This document shows, piece after piece, positions 53,397 to 62,469 of a stretch of 64,000 nt of DNA (its first letter is position 1; the number at the start of each line of letters is the position of its first letter). The stretch is from NCBI RefSeq assembly GCF_003330845.1, contig NZ_CP026121.1, positions 4,693,501 through 4,757,500 of the forward strand, written 5' to 3'. The notes beneath the pieces were generated by a model. That model ran no database searches. It had not been told where the DNA came from and saw only the letters and a program-made list of their open reading frames with translations. A program made the translations under genes and the position numbers. The stretch comes from Streptomyces sp. Go-475 (GTDB lineage Bacteria; Actinomycetota; Actinomycetes; Streptomycetales; Streptomycetaceae).

Positions 53397-54809
53397 TCAG
53401 GCGCTCGCCTCGGGCAGGCCGGACGCAGCGGACGCGTCGGAGACAGCGGACGCGCCGGGGACAGTGGACGCGTCGGGCAGCTCGCGTTCGTTGGCCGCGA
53501 GCCGGTCGCCGATGTCGCGCAGTCCCGCGAGGTCGTGCACGTCACCGGGCAGCGCGGCCACTTCCGTGACGGCCACCTCGGGGTGGAGCGCGGTGAAGCG
53601 GTCACGCGTGCGCTGCTCGCGGGAGAGCAACTGCATACGTTCGGCGTGCAGCCTCAGCAGGCCTGCCGTGAGCTGGTCGACGGAGCGCTCGGCGTGTTCG
53701 GCGTCGTCCTCGGCGGGGGAGCCACCGTCGGAGGCCTCAGCAGCGTCCGGAGCTGGGGTTTCGTGCGTGGGAGAGTCTGAACTGCCGTACGTGTCGGGAG
53801 AGTTACGAAGTCCAGCTTTCCCGCCCTCCTGATCCACAATGCGGGAGTCCTCAAGATTTTCCGCGGCGGCGAGCGCCCGCTCGGCCGACAGCCCGTCGGC
53901 GCCGCTGCCGTGGACCCGGTTGAGCACCAGCCCGGCGAGCGGCATGTCCTCCGCGGCCAGGCGTTCCACGAAGTACGCGGCCTCGCGCAGCGCGTCCCGC
54001 TCCGGGGCCGCGACCACGAGGAACGCCGTCCCCGGCGCCTGGAGCAGCTTGTACGTGGCGTCCGCGCGCGTGCGGAAGCCGCCGAAGGTCGTGTCCATCG
54101 CGGAGACGAACGTCTGGACGTCCTTGAGGAGCTGGCCGCCGAGCAGCTTGCCCAGCGTGCCGGTCATCATCGACATCCCGACGTTCAGGAACTTCATCCC
54201 GGCGCGGCCGCCCAGCTTCGCGGGGGCCGTCAGCAGCCGGATCAGCCGCCCGTCGAGGAACGACCCGAGCCGCTTCGGCGCGTCCAGGAAGTCCAGCGCC
54301 GAGCGGGACGGCGGGGTGTCGACGACGATCAGGTCCCACTCGTCCCGGGCGCGCAGCTGGCCGAGCTTCTCCATCGCCATGTACTCCTGCGTGCCCGCGA
54401 AGCCCGCCGAGAGCGACTGGTAGAAGGGGTTGCCCAGGATGGCGGCCGCCCGCTCGCGGTCCGCGTGCGCCTCGACGATCTCGTCGAAGGTGCGCTTCAT
54501 GTCGAGCATCATCGCGTGCAGTTCGCCGCCCGCGGAGTCGTCGATGCCCTTGACCCGGCGCGGGGTGTTGTCGAGGGAGTCGATGCCCATGGACTGGGCG
54601 AGCCGGCGGGCCGGGTCGATGGTGAGCACGACGACCTTGCGGCCCCGCTCGGCCGCGCGCAGGCCCAGGGCCGCCGCGGTCGTGGTCTTGCCGACCCCGC
54701 CCGCGCCGCAGCAGACCACGATGCGGGTCTTCGGGTCCTCCAGCAGCGGATCGACGTCGAGCAGCCGCGCCGGCGACAGATGGTGGTGGGCCGGGTCCGG
54801 ACGACTCAT
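53397..54809 (-). CDS. ArsA/Get3-type ATPase (BagB-like)
   Basis: 470-aa P-loop ATPase. P-loop VVCCGAGGVGKTTTAAALGL, Switch I TIDPARRLAQSMG, and DLIVVDTPPSRSALDFLDAP (Walker B). The C-terminal 140 residues form an Asp/Glu/Ser-rich linker and a coiled-coil-like helical end (LLRLHAERMQLLSREQRTRD). This is one of a pair; Mycobacterium Rv3680 (BagB) occupies the same place next to whiB4. The pair is thought to form a Get3-like complex there. ATG 54809 chosen for MSRPDPAHHHLSPA. The upstream frame remains open through a repeat array. Confidence 0.9.
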   Translation of the reverse strand: MSRPDPAHHHLSPARLLDVDPLLEDPKTRIVVCCGAGGVGKTTTAAALGLRAAERGRKVVVLTIDPARRLAQSMGIDSLDNTPRRVKGIDDSAGGELHAMMLDMKRTFDEIVEAHADRERAAAILGNPFYQSLSAGFAGTQEYMAMEKLGQLRARDEWDLIVVDTPPSRSALDFLDAPKRLGSFLDGRLIRLLTAPAKLGGRAGMKFLNVGMSMMTGTLGKLLGGQLLKDVQTFVSAMDTTFGGFRTRADATYKLLQAPGTAFLVVAAPERDALREAAYFVERLAAEDMPLAGLVLNRVHGSGADGLSAERALAAAENLEDSRIVDQEGGKAGLRNSPDTYGSSDSPTHETPAPDAAEASDGGSPAEDDAEHAERSVDQLTAGLLRLHAERMQLLSREQRTRDRFTALHPEVAVTEVAALPGDVHDLAGLRDIGDRLAANERELPDASTVPGASAVSDASAASGLPEASA

Positions 54810-54848
54810 GACATCCCCTGCTTCCGACTCATGACGGTCCTTGCCTGT

Positions 54849-55105
54849 GTGCCGGGCCGGAGCCCTGTGCCGGGCCGGAGCCCTGCGTCGCGGGGCCGGA
54901 GCCCTGCGTCGCCGGGCCGGAGCCCTGCGTCGCCGGGCCGGAGCCCTGTGCCGGGCCGGAGCCCTGCGTCGCCGGGCCGGAGCCCTCGGCCGGCTCGGAG
55001 CCCAGTGCGCGGCCGGAGCCCAGTGCGCGGCCGGAGCCCTGTGCGCGGCCGGAGCCCTGTGCGCGGCCGGAGCCCTGTGCGCGGCCGGAGCCCTGTGCGC
55101 GGCCG
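54849..55105. repeat. 18/21-bp tandem repeat array between the ArsA-like genes
   Basis: About 14 units of GGCCGGAGCCCTG plus GCGTCGCC, TGTGCC, TGTGCGC or AGTGCGC tails; spacing is 18 or 21 bp, always a multiple of three. Left part uses GCGTCGCCGG, right part TGCGC. Open in several frames. Function unknown; length may vary between strains. Confidence 0.9.
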
Positions 55106-55107
55106 GC

Positions 55108-56085
55108 TCACGACACGCCCTGCTCGCGCAGCTCGCGGGCCAGCTCGTACAGCCCCGCCAGGTCCATGCCCTCGGCGAACAGCGGCAGTTCGTGCAGCGG
55201 CAGGCCCAGCTCGGTGAGGACCGCACGCTGCTCGTGCTCCAGCGCGTACCGCTCGGCGTACTCCTCGGCCTGGATGAGCAGCGGGTCCACCAGCCGCTCC
55301 GCGTGCCCGCCGCGCCGCGCCCCGCCGAGCCCGGCGGACGACAGCGACCGCGCGACTGTGGAACGCGGGACCGTGCGTACGAGTTCCAGGTCGGCCGCGT
55401 CCAACACCTCCGGCCGCACCATGTTCACGATGATCCGCCCCACCGGCAGCCGCGCCGACCGCAGCTCGGCGATGCCGTCCACGGTCTCCTGGACGGGCAT
55501 CTCCTCCAGCAGCGTCACCAGGTGCACGGCCGTCTCCGGCGACTTCAGCACCCGCATCACGGCCTGGGCCTGATTGTGTATGGGGCCGATCTTGGCGAGG
55601 CCCGCGACCTCGTCGTTGACGTTCAGGAAACGCGTGATGCGCCCCGTGGGAGGGGCGTCCATGACGACGTAGTCGTAGGCGAACCGCCCGTTCTTGTCCT
55701 TGCGGCGCACCGCCTCGCACGCCTTCCCGGTCAGGAGTACGTCCCTCAGGCCGGGCGCGATGGTGGTGGCGAAGTCGATCGCGCCGAGCTTCTTCAGGGC
55801 CCGTCCGGCGCTGCCCAGCTTGTAGAACATCTGGAGGTAGTCCAGAAGGGCCAGTTCGGGGTCGATGGCGAGGGCGTACACCTCCCCGCCCCCTGGAGCG
55901 ACGGCGATCTTCCGCTCCTCATAAGGCAGCGCTTCGGTCTCGAAGAGCTGCGCGATGCCCTGACGGCCCTCGACCTCGACGAGAAGCGTCCGCTTCCCCT
56001 CCGTGGCCAGGGCCAGCGCTAGGGCCGCGGCCACCGTGGTCTTGCCGGTACCGCCCTTGCCGCTGACGACCTGGAGCCTGCTCAC
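55108..56085 (-). CDS. ArsA/Get3-type ATPase (BagA-like)
   Basis: 325-aa P-loop ATPase with VVSGKGGTGKTTVAAALALA, LLVEVEGRQGIAQLFET (Switch I), and DYVVMDAPPTGRITRFLNVN. It lacks the long C-terminal tail of its neighbour. GTG 56085 chosen as MSRLQVVSGKGG. Cognate of mycobacterial Rv3679. Together with the 53397 gene it probably forms a heteromeric ATPase, whose client is not known in Streptomyces. Precedes a repeat array that separates it from the partner. Confidence 0.92.
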   Translation of the reverse strand: MSRLQVVSGKGGTGKTTVAAALALALATEGKRTLLVEVEGRQGIAQLFETEALPYEERKIAVAPGGGEVYALAIDPELALLDYLQMFYKLGSAGRALKKLGAIDFATTIAPGLRDVLLTGKACEAVRRKDKNGRFAYDYVVMDAPPTGRITRFLNVNDEVAGLAKIGPIHNQAQAVMRVLKSPETAVHLVTLLEEMPVQETVDGIAELRSARLPVGRIIVNMVRPEVLDAADLELVRTVPRSTVARSLSSAGLGGARRGGHAERLVDPLLIQAEEYAERYALEHEQRAVLTELGLPLHELPLFAEGMDLAGLYELARELREQGVS

Positions 56086-56203
56086 GTATTCGAGCCTAAC
56101 CAGTCCGCGCCCGGGCTACGCGGGAGGCTGTGGACAACCTGTGCCGGAGCCGGCCCCGGACCGCCGCCGTGACCCCGCTCGGACAGGGGCTAAAGTCGGC
56201 CGC

Positions 56204-56362
56204 ATGACCAAGTGGGAATACGCAACCGTGCCGCTGCTCGTCCACGCCACGAAGCAGATTCTGGACACCTGGGGCGAGGACGGCTGGGAGCTCGTCCAGG
56301 TCGTGCCCGGGCCGAACAACCCCGAGCAGCTCGTGGCCTACCTGAAGCGGGAGAAGCAGTAG
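56204..56362 (+). CDS. DUF4177 small protein
   Basis: 52-aa protein MTKWEYATVPLLVHATKQIL with GEDGWELVQVV, the full DUF4177 pattern. TAAAGT lies 7 nt before ATG 56204 (leaderless). Stop overlaps the RidA start (TAGTG). Same order as Rv3678A-Rv3678c. Function unknown. Confidence 0.88.
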   Translation: MTKWEYATVPLLVHATKQILDTWGEDGWELVQVVPGPNNPEQLVAYLKREKQ

Positions 56363-56823
56363 TGGGCGCCGTCGAGGCGAAGCTCGCCGAGCTGGGCCTG
56401 AGCCTGCCCGACGTCGTCCCGCCGCTCGCCGCCTACCAGCCGGCCGTGCAGTCCGGCCCGTACGTCTACACCGCCGGGCAGCTCCCCATGGTGGACGGCA
56501 AGCTTCCGGTCACCGGCAAGGTCGGCGCGGAGGTCACCCCGGAGGAGGCCAAGGAGCTGGCACGCACGTGTGCGCTGAACGCCCTGGCCGCCGTGAAGTC
56601 CGTCGCCGGTGACCTGGACCGCGTCGCGCGCGTGGTGAAGGTCGTCGGCTTCGTGGCCTCGGCCTCGGACTTCACCGGCCAGCCCGCCGTGCTGAACGGC
56701 GCGAGCGAGCTGCTCGGCGAGGTCCTCGGCGACAAGGGCGTGCACGCGCGCAGCGCGGTCGGTGTGGCGGTGCTGCCGCTGGACGCGCCGGTGGAGGTCG
56801 AGATCCAGGTGGAGCTCGCCTGA
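56362..56823 (+). CDS. RidA/YjgF-family protein
   Basis: 153-aa RidA-like protein with AVQSGPYVYTAGQLPMVDGK, TCALNALAAVKSVAGDLDRV, and the C-terminal RSAVGVAVLPLDAPVEVEIQ, where the conserved Arg is present in the RxxV/xG context. This group may not have the canonical imine deaminase activity. GTG start overlaps the DUF4177 stop by 1 nt. Confidence 0.92.
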   Translation: MGAVEAKLAELGLSLPDVVPPLAAYQPAVQSGPYVYTAGQLPMVDGKLPVTGKVGAEVTPEEAKELARTCALNALAAVKSVAGDLDRVARVVKVVGFVASASDFTGQPAVLNGASELLGEVLGDKGVHARSAVGVAVLPLDAPVEVEIQVELA

Positions 56824-56904
56824 CACCGGTTCGGTGGCCCTAGCTGCGGAATCCGTCCCCGGGGCCACTCGAACATCCGCCCGTCACGGGATAGCCTCGC
56901 GCCC

Positions 56905-57783
56905 ATGGCGAACGGTCAGTGGTACCCCCCGGAGTGGCCGGAGCGGATCCGCGCTCTCGCGGCCGGCACCCTCACCCCGGTGACCCCGAAGCGCGCGGCG
57001 ACCGTCATGCTCCTGAAGGACACCGGCTCCGGCCCCGTCGTCCACATGCTGCGCCGACGCGCCTCCATGGCCTTCGCCGGGGGCGCGTACGCGTATCCGG
57101 GCGGCGGCGTCGACCCGCGTGACGACGATCACCAGGTGCGCTGGGCGGGCCCCACGCGCGCGTGGTGGGCGGACCGGCTGGGCGTCGACGAGACGGCGGC
57201 CCAGGCGATCGTCTGCGCGGCCGTACGGGAGACGTACGAGGAGGCGGGCGTGCTGCTCGCCGGCCCGGCGCCCGACTCGGTCGTCGGCGACACCACCGGC
57301 GCCGACTGGGAGGCGGACCGTGCCGCCCTCGTCGCCCGGGACCTGTCCTTCGCGGAGTTCCTGGACCGCCGCGGTCTGGTCCTGCGCTCCGACCTGCTCG
57401 GCGCCTGGACCCGCTGGATCACCCCGGAGTTCGAGGCCCGCCGCTACGACACCTGGTTCTTCGTGGCCGCCCTCCCCGAGGGGCAGCGCACCCGCAACGC
57501 CTCCACGGAGGCGGACCGCACGGTGTGGATCGCCCCGGGCGAGGCGGCGGCCGGGTACGACCGGGGCGAGTTGCTGATGATGCCGCCGACCATCGCGACC
57601 CTGCGGCAGCTGACGGCGTACGAGACGGCCGCCCAGGCGCTCGCCGCCGCCCCCGGCCGGGACCTCACGCCCGTCCTGGCCACCGCCCGCCTGGTGGACG
57701 GCGAGATCGTGCTCTCCTGGCCGGGCCACGACGAGTTCACCAAGCACGTTCCGACCGCCCCTACCGGTGGAGCCGGCGCATGA
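56905..57783 (+). CDS. Nudix hydrolase
   Basis: 292-aa protein with split Nudix box: GGAYAYPGGGVDPRDDD then CAAVRETYEEAGVLL (G-x5-E-x7-REUxEExGU with an insert). Probably hydrolyses a nucleotide diphosphate derivative or a CoA compound; substrate unknown. TAGCCT lies 7 nt before ATG 56905 (leaderless). Coupled to the beta-lactamase-fold gene by ATGA. Confidence 0.92.
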   Translation: MANGQWYPPEWPERIRALAAGTLTPVTPKRAATVMLLKDTGSGPVVHMLRRRASMAFAGGAYAYPGGGVDPRDDDHQVRWAGPTRAWWADRLGVDETAAQAIVCAAVRETYEEAGVLLAGPAPDSVVGDTTGADWEADRAALVARDLSFAEFLDRRGLVLRSDLLGAWTRWITPEFEARRYDTWFFVAALPEGQRTRNASTEADRTVWIAPGEAAAGYDRGELLMMPPTIATLRQLTAYETAAQALAAAPGRDLTPVLATARLVDGEIVLSWPGHDEFTKHVPTAPTGGAGA

Positions 57784-58610
57784 CGGACGCAGCAGCCCTT
57801 CCCGGCCAGCCCCGGGGCGGGGTCCTCTCGGGACCGGCCACCGCGCGGGCCGTCAACGTCCTGGCCCCCAACCCGTCGGCGATGACCCTGGACGGCACGA
57901 ACACCTGGATCCTCTCCGAGCCCGACTCGGACCTGGCGGTGGTGGTCGACCCGGGGCCGCTGGACGAAGGGCACCTGCGCCATGTCGTCGCCACGGCCGA
58001 GCAGGCCGGCAAGCGCGTCGCCCTGACCCTGCTGACCCACGGTCACCCCGACCACGCGGCGGGCGCCGCCCGGTTCGCGGAACTGACCGGCACGCGCGTA
58101 CGTGCCCTCGACCCGGCGCTGCGGCTGGGCGACGAGGGCCTGGCCGCCGGGGCCGTGATCACCACCGGCGGCCTCGAACTGCGGGTCGTGGCGACGCCCG
58201 GCCACACCGCCGACTCGCTCTCCTTCCACCTCCCGGCGGACCAGGCGGTCCTGACGGGCGACACGATCCTGGGGCGTGGCACGACGGTCGTGGCCCACCC
58301 CGACGGCCGCCTCGGCGACTACCTGGACTCCCTGCGCCGCCTCAGGTCCCTCACGGTCGACGACGGCGTCCACACGGTCCTGCCGGGCCACGGCCCCGTC
58401 CTGGAGGACGCCCAGGGCGCCGTCGAGTACTACCTGGCCCACCGCGCCCACCGCCTCGCCCAGGTCGAGACAGCGGTCGAGGACGGCTACCGCACCCCCG
58501 CCGAGGTCGTCGCCCACGTCTACGCCGACGTGGACCGCTCCCTGTGGCCGGCGGCCGAGCTGTCGGTACGGGCACAGCTGGACTATCTGGAGGAGCACGG
58601 ACTCATCTAG
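57780..58610 (+). CDS. Metallo-beta-lactamase-fold hydrolase
   Basis: 276-aa hydrolase with LLTHGHPDHAAGAARF (HxHxDH), ATPGHTADSLSFHLP, LTGDTILGRG and VLPGHGPVLEDA, and a C-terminal LACTB2-like winged helix (YRTPAEVVAHVYADVDRSLW). Could be a ribonuclease or glyoxalase-type enzyme. Mycobacterial Rv3677c is at the same place. Coupled to the Nudix gene. Confidence 0.92.
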   Translation: MTDAAALPGQPRGGVLSGPATARAVNVLAPNPSAMTLDGTNTWILSEPDSDLAVVVDPGPLDEGHLRHVVATAEQAGKRVALTLLTHGHPDHAAGAARFAELTGTRVRALDPALRLGDEGLAAGAVITTGGLELRVVATPGHTADSLSFHLPADQAVLTGDTILGRGTTVVAHPDGRLGDYLDSLRRLRSLTVDDGVHTVLPGHGPVLEDAQGAVEYYLAHRAHRLAQVETAVEDGYRTPAEVVAHVYADVDRSLWPAAELSVRAQLDYLEEHGLI

Positions 58611-58616
58611 GCGCCC

Positions 58617-59438
58617 TCATGCGGGTCGGGGCGCTTTGACGCCGTGCACGCGCGCGTACTCGGCGGCGAGCCACGGTCCGAGGTCGTCGACGTACGACCG
58701 GAGCACGGCGGCGTCCCCCGTCGGCTCGCGCCCGAGGACGGCCGCCGCCCGCAGTTGCTCCGCGCGCTGCGGGTAGTACCCGGCGAACGCCTCCGCCATC
58801 TCCCGCAGGTCGCTGGTCCAGCCGTTCCAACGGGGCATGACGAGCGTGAAGCCGGTGCGGACGAGGTGCCGGGACATGAAACGGACGAGCGGACGGCGGG
58901 CCTCGGCCGTGTCGTCCGCCTCGGCGATCCGCCGGCGCCAGCGGGGCAGGAGCAGGTGCAGATCGCCGTTGGTCTCGCGGGCCAGCAGTGAGTCGGGGCG
59001 GTAGCGCGGCAGACGCGCCGCCAGGTCCTCGCCCAGCAGCGGGGTGCACAGGCAGGCGAGGAACCAGCCCAGGTCGTGCCGCTCCAGGTCGCTCAGCAGC
59101 CGCTCCCGGCTGAAGAGCAGCGTCCCGTGGCCGTCGATCTGCTCGAACTGCGCGTCCAGCGCCGCGCCGAGCGCACGGGCGTCGGCCCGGTCCGCCTCGG
59201 TCGGCTCCTCGCGCAGGGCGAGCAGCAGGTCGAGGTCACTGCGTCCCACGCGCGCGGTGCCGCGCGGAATCGACCCGTAGAGGTACGCGCTGTGCAGCCG
59301 CGCCCCGAACACGTCGGTCAGCCCGTCCCTGGTCGCGGCGACGACGGGGCGGAAGGCGCCGGGCACGCGCGCGAGGGAGCCCTCCCGGGCGATGAAGCCC
59401 CCGGCGTCGAGCCCGGGGCGGTGAACGGTTCCGGCCAT
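58617..59438 (-). CDS. Nucleotidyltransferase-fold protein
   Basis: 273-aa protein with the pol-beta nucleotidyltransferase motif YGSIPRGTARVGRSDLDLLL (GS-x-x-RG...SDxDL). The rest is helical, with LHLLLPRWRRRIAEADDTAE. Resembles MNT/aminoglycoside adenylyltransferase-type proteins; substrate unknown. ATG 59438 chosen (MAGTVHRPGLD). Converges on the MBL gene with 6 nt between stops. Confidence 0.82.
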   Translation of the reverse strand: MAGTVHRPGLDAGGFIAREGSLARVPGAFRPVVAATRDGLTDVFGARLHSAYLYGSIPRGTARVGRSDLDLLLALREEPTEADRADARALGAALDAQFEQIDGHGTLLFSRERLLSDLERHDLGWFLACLCTPLLGEDLAARLPRYRPDSLLARETNGDLHLLLPRWRRRIAEADDTAEARRPLVRFMSRHLVRTGFTLVMPRWNGWTSDLREMAEAFAGYYPQRAEQLRAAAVLGREPTGDAAVLRSYVDDLGPWLAAEYARVHGVKAPRPA

Positions 59439-59574
59439 GTGGTCACTGTGCCGTGCGGGGGCTCTCCGGCGCGGCTCCTTTTTTCGGCGCCGGGCATGAC
59501 GGCCGGGCAGGCGCTCCTGTTCGACGCCGGGCAGTACGGCCGGGCAGGCTCCTGGTGCGGTGCTGTGCATGACG

Positions 59575-59607
59575 TCGGGCCCCGTCCCGCGAGGGGACAG
59601 GGCCCGA
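59575..59607 (-). terminator. crp terminator
   Basis: TCGGGCCC-c-GTCCC (59575-59588) pairs with GGGAC-a-GGGCCCGA (59594-59607): 13 bp with one mismatch, loop of 5. Begins 24 nt after the crp stop in the direction of crp transcription. Confidence 0.75.
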
Positions 59608-59630
59608 AGACGTACGGCCGGACGGGCGCG

Positions 59631-60305
59631 TCAGCGCGAGCGCTTGGCGAGGCGCTCCACGTCCAGGAGGATCACCGCGCGGGCCTCCAGGCGCAGCCAG
59701 CCGCGCTGGGCGAAGTCCGCCAGGGCCTTGTTGACCGTCTCGCGGGACGCGCCGACCAGCTGGGCCAGCTCCTCCTGCGTGAGGTCGTGGACGACGTGGA
59801 TGCCTTCCTCGGACTGCACGCCGAACCGGCGGGACAGGTCGAGCAGGGCGCGGGCCACGCGGCCCGGGACGTCCGAGAAGACGAGGTCGGACATCGCGTC
59901 GTTGGTCTTGCGCAGCCGGCGCGCGACGGCGCGCAGGAGCGCCGAGGCCACCTCAGGGCGGGCGTTCAGCCAGGGCTGGAGGTCGCCGTGGCCGAGGCCG
60001 AGCAGCTTCACCTCGGTCAGCGCCGTGGCGGTCGCCGTGCGCGGGCCCGGGTCGAACAGCGACAGCTCGCCGATGAGCTCGCCGGGGCCGACGACGGCGA
60101 GCATGTTCTCGCGGCCGTCGGGGGACGTGCGGTGGAGCTTGACCTTGCCCTCCGTGACCACGTACAGGCGGTCGCCGGGGTCGCCCTCGTGGAACAGTGA
60201 GTCACCGCGGGCGAGGGTCACCTCACTCATGGAGGCGCGGAGCTCCGCGGCCTGCTCGTCATCGAGCGCCGCGAAGAGCGGATTGCGCCGCAGAACGTCG
60301 TCCAC
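59631..60305 (-). CDS. crp: Cyclic-AMP receptor protein
   Basis: 224-aa regulator matching Streptomyces Crp length. The cyclic-nucleotide domain has GDPGDRLYVVTEGKVKLHRT and GPGELIGELSLFDPGPRTAT (phosphate-binding cassette), and the HTH is LTQEELAQLVGASRETVNKA. In S. coelicolor Crp controls germination, growth and antibiotic production. GTG 60305 follows AAGGGAGAG. Confidence 0.97.
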   Translation of the reverse strand: MDDVLRRNPLFAALDDEQAAELRASMSEVTLARGDSLFHEGDPGDRLYVVTEGKVKLHRTSPDGRENMLAVVGPGELIGELSLFDPGPRTATATALTEVKLLGLGHGDLQPWLNARPEVASALLRAVARRLRKTNDAMSDLVFSDVPGRVARALLDLSRRFGVQSEEGIHVVHDLTQEELAQLVGASRETVNKALADFAQRGWLRLEARAVILLDVERLAKRSR

Positions 60306-60511
60306 GAGTTCTCTCCCTTTCGACCTGCTCAGGGGATCTTGCACCCCCGCGTACCAGGGGACCGTGGTGCCCATTTTGCCGGACGGTCCAAACAGTGTGA
60401 TCTGTCACAAGGATGCCGCACAGGTGTCCCGGGGTACGCGGCAGGGGTCCAATTGGGCGCCGATCTTCAGGGGCCGGGGCGGATGTCGGTGGCTGGCCTT
60501 AGGCTGGCCGG

Positions 60512-61645
60512 GTGTCCAAATCGCCGGTGAGAGCACAGGCCGAGGGGGCTGCGCGGGTGGTTGTACGTCGGGATTCCGCTGTGGGCGAACAGAGCCCCGA
60601 TGGCGGTAGGAAAACGGCGAAAGCGACAGGGGAGGCGACGGCCGCCGCTGCCGGGAAAGCAGGCTCCGCGAAGAAGGCGGCTTCTGCGAAAAAAGCGGCT
60701 TCCGCGAAGAAGGCGGCCGTGAAGAAGGCGGCCGTGAAGAAAGCCCCCGCCGCCACGAAGGCGGCCGTGAAGAAGGCCCCCGCCGCCAAGAAGGTCACCG
60801 TCGCGCCCAAGAAGGCCACCGCCCGGGTCAAGGGCGCGGCCCCCGCCAAGGCCGTCGTCCACCCGCCGGGCGGCGAGTCGCGCACCGCCCTGGTCCGCCG
60901 CGCCCGCCGGATCAACCGCGAGCTCGCCGAGGTCTATCCCTACGCCCACCCCGAGCTGGACTTCGACAACCCCTTCCAGCTGGTGGTCGCCACGGTCCTG
61001 TCCGCCCAGACCACCGACCTGCGCGTCAACCAGACGACACCCGCGCTCTTCGCCAAGTACCCCACCCCCGAGGACCTGGCCGCCGCCAACCCGGAGGAGG
61101 TGGAGGAGATCCTCCGCCCCTGCGGCTTCTTCCGGGCCAAGACGAAGTCGGTCATAGGGCTGTCCAAGGCGCTGGTGGAGGACTTCGGGGGTGAGGTGCC
61201 CGGCCGGCTGGAGGACCTGGTCAAGCTGCCCGGCGTCGGCCGCAAGACCGCGTTCGTCGTGCTCGGCAACGCCTTCGGGCGCCCCGGCATCACCGTGGAC
61301 ACGCACTTCCAGCGCCTGGTGCGCCGCTGGCGGTGGACCGCCGAGACCGATCCCGACAAGATCGAGGCCGCCATCGGCGCGCTCTTCCCCAAGAGCGACT
61401 GGACGGACCTCTCGCACCACGTGATCTGGCACGGCCGCCGCATCTGCCACGCCCGCAAGCCCGCCTGCGGCGCCTGCCCGATCGCCCCGCTCTGCCCGGC
61501 GTACGGCGAGGGCGAGACCGACCCGGAGAAGGCGAAGGAGCTCCTCAAGTACGAGAAGGGCGGCTTCCCCGGCCAGCGCCTGAGGCCTCCGCAGGCCTAC
61601 CTGGACGCGGGCGGCAAGCCGGCGCCGCCCCTGGGGGCCGGATGA
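60512..61645 (+). CDS. nth: Endonuclease III with lysine-rich N-terminal extension
   Basis: 377-aa DNA glycosylase/AP lyase. The first 120 residues are an Ala/Lys-rich repeat region ([13 protein letters not shown] type, like histone H1 or the HU tail). The catalytic core has LPGVGRKTA (HhH) with Lys at about 245 and VDTHFQRL with Asp at about 263, and the 4Fe-4S motif [17 protein letters not shown]. The extension makes it about 100 residues longer than usual Nth. TAGGCT lies 6 nt before GTG 60512 (leaderless). An alternative start downstream would remove the tail, but none has a good ribosome site. Confidence 0.93.
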   Translation: MSKSPVRAQAEGAARVVVRRDSAVGEQSPDGGRKTAKATGEATAAAAGKAGSAKKAASAKKAASAKKAAVKKAAVKKAPAATKAAVKKAPAAKKVTVAPKKATARVKGAAPAKAVVHPPGGESRTALVRRARRINRELAEVYPYAHPELDFDNPFQLVVATVLSAQTTDLRVNQTTPALFAKYPTPEDLAAANPEEVEEILRPCGFFRAKTKSVIGLSKALVEDFGGEVPGRLEDLVKLPGVGRKTAFVVLGNAFGRPGITVDTHFQRLVRRWRWTAETDPDKIEAAIGALFPKSDWTDLSHHVIWHGRRICHARKPACGACPIAPLCPAYGEGETDPEKAKELLKYEKGGFPGQRLRPPQAYLDAGGKPAPPLGAG

Positions 61646-61760
61646 GCCGCCCGAGCCGCCCGCACACCCCCGCAAGCCCCCCGTACAGGGGACTCCGGCC
61701 CCTCGCGGAACGATCTCGGGGCCGTCGTGCGTTGGAAGCGGCAGGACGACGGGGGTGGCG

Positions 61761-62456
61761 ATGACGCGCGCGAGCGACACACAGGGCGGCCCGGTGACGG
61801 TGAGCAAGGAGGGCCTGCCCGCCTGGCTGGACCCGGTGGTGCACGCCGTGGAGACGGTCCGGCCGACGCAGCTGAGCCGCTTCCTGCCCCCCGAGGACGG
61901 CGCCGGCCGCCAGTCCGCCGTGCTGATCCTGTTCGGGGAGGGCGAGTACGGGCCGGAGCTGCTGCTCATGGAGCGCGCGAGTTCCCTGCGTTCGCACGCC
62001 GGGCAGCCCTCGTTCCCCGGTGGCGCCCTCGACCCGGAGGACGGCGACCCGAGGGGTGACGGACCGCTGCGGGCCGCCCTGCGCGAGGCGGAGGAGGAGA
62101 CCGGCCTCGACCCCGCCGGTGTCCAGCTCTTCGGCGTCCTGCCCCGGCTGTACATCCCGGTGAGCGGCTTCGTCGTCACGCCGGTGCTCGGCTGGTGGCG
62201 CGAGCCCAGCCCGGTCGGCGTCGTCGATCCGAACGAAACCGCCAGGGTCTTCACGGTTCCCGTGGCGGATCTCACGGATCCCGCCAACAGAGCCACCACC
62301 CTCCACCCCAGCGGCCACCAAGGACCGGCATTTCTGGTCAAATCAGCCCTTGTCTGGGGTTTCACCGCCGGAATCATCGACCGGCTGCTGCACTACGCGG
62401 GCTGGGAGCGGCCCTGGGACCGCGGGAAGCAGGTCCCGCTCGACTGGCGCGCATGA
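61761..62456 (+). CDS. CoA-pyrophosphatase-type Nudix hydrolase
   Basis: 231-aa protein with LLMERASSLRSHAGQPSFPG (the UPF0035 motif of CoA-specific Nudix enzymes) and Nudix box GGALDPEDGDPRGDGPLRAA then LREAEEETGLDPAGV. Likely cleaves CoA or acyl-CoA diphosphate. Start ATG 61761 or GTG 61755, both near GGGGGTGG; a downstream GTG (VSKEGLPAW) is possible. The MarP-like gene follows 13 nt later. Confidence 0.9.
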   Translation: MTRASDTQGGPVTVSKEGLPAWLDPVVHAVETVRPTQLSRFLPPEDGAGRQSAVLILFGEGEYGPELLLMERASSLRSHAGQPSFPGGALDPEDGDPRGDGPLRAALREAEEETGLDPAGVQLFGVLPRLYIPVSGFVVTPVLGWWREPSPVGVVDPNETARVFTVPVADLTDPANRATTLHPSGHQGPAFLVKSALVWGFTAGIIDRLLHYAGWERPWDRGKQVPLDWRA

Positions 62457-62469
62457 CAGGGTGGCCTCC

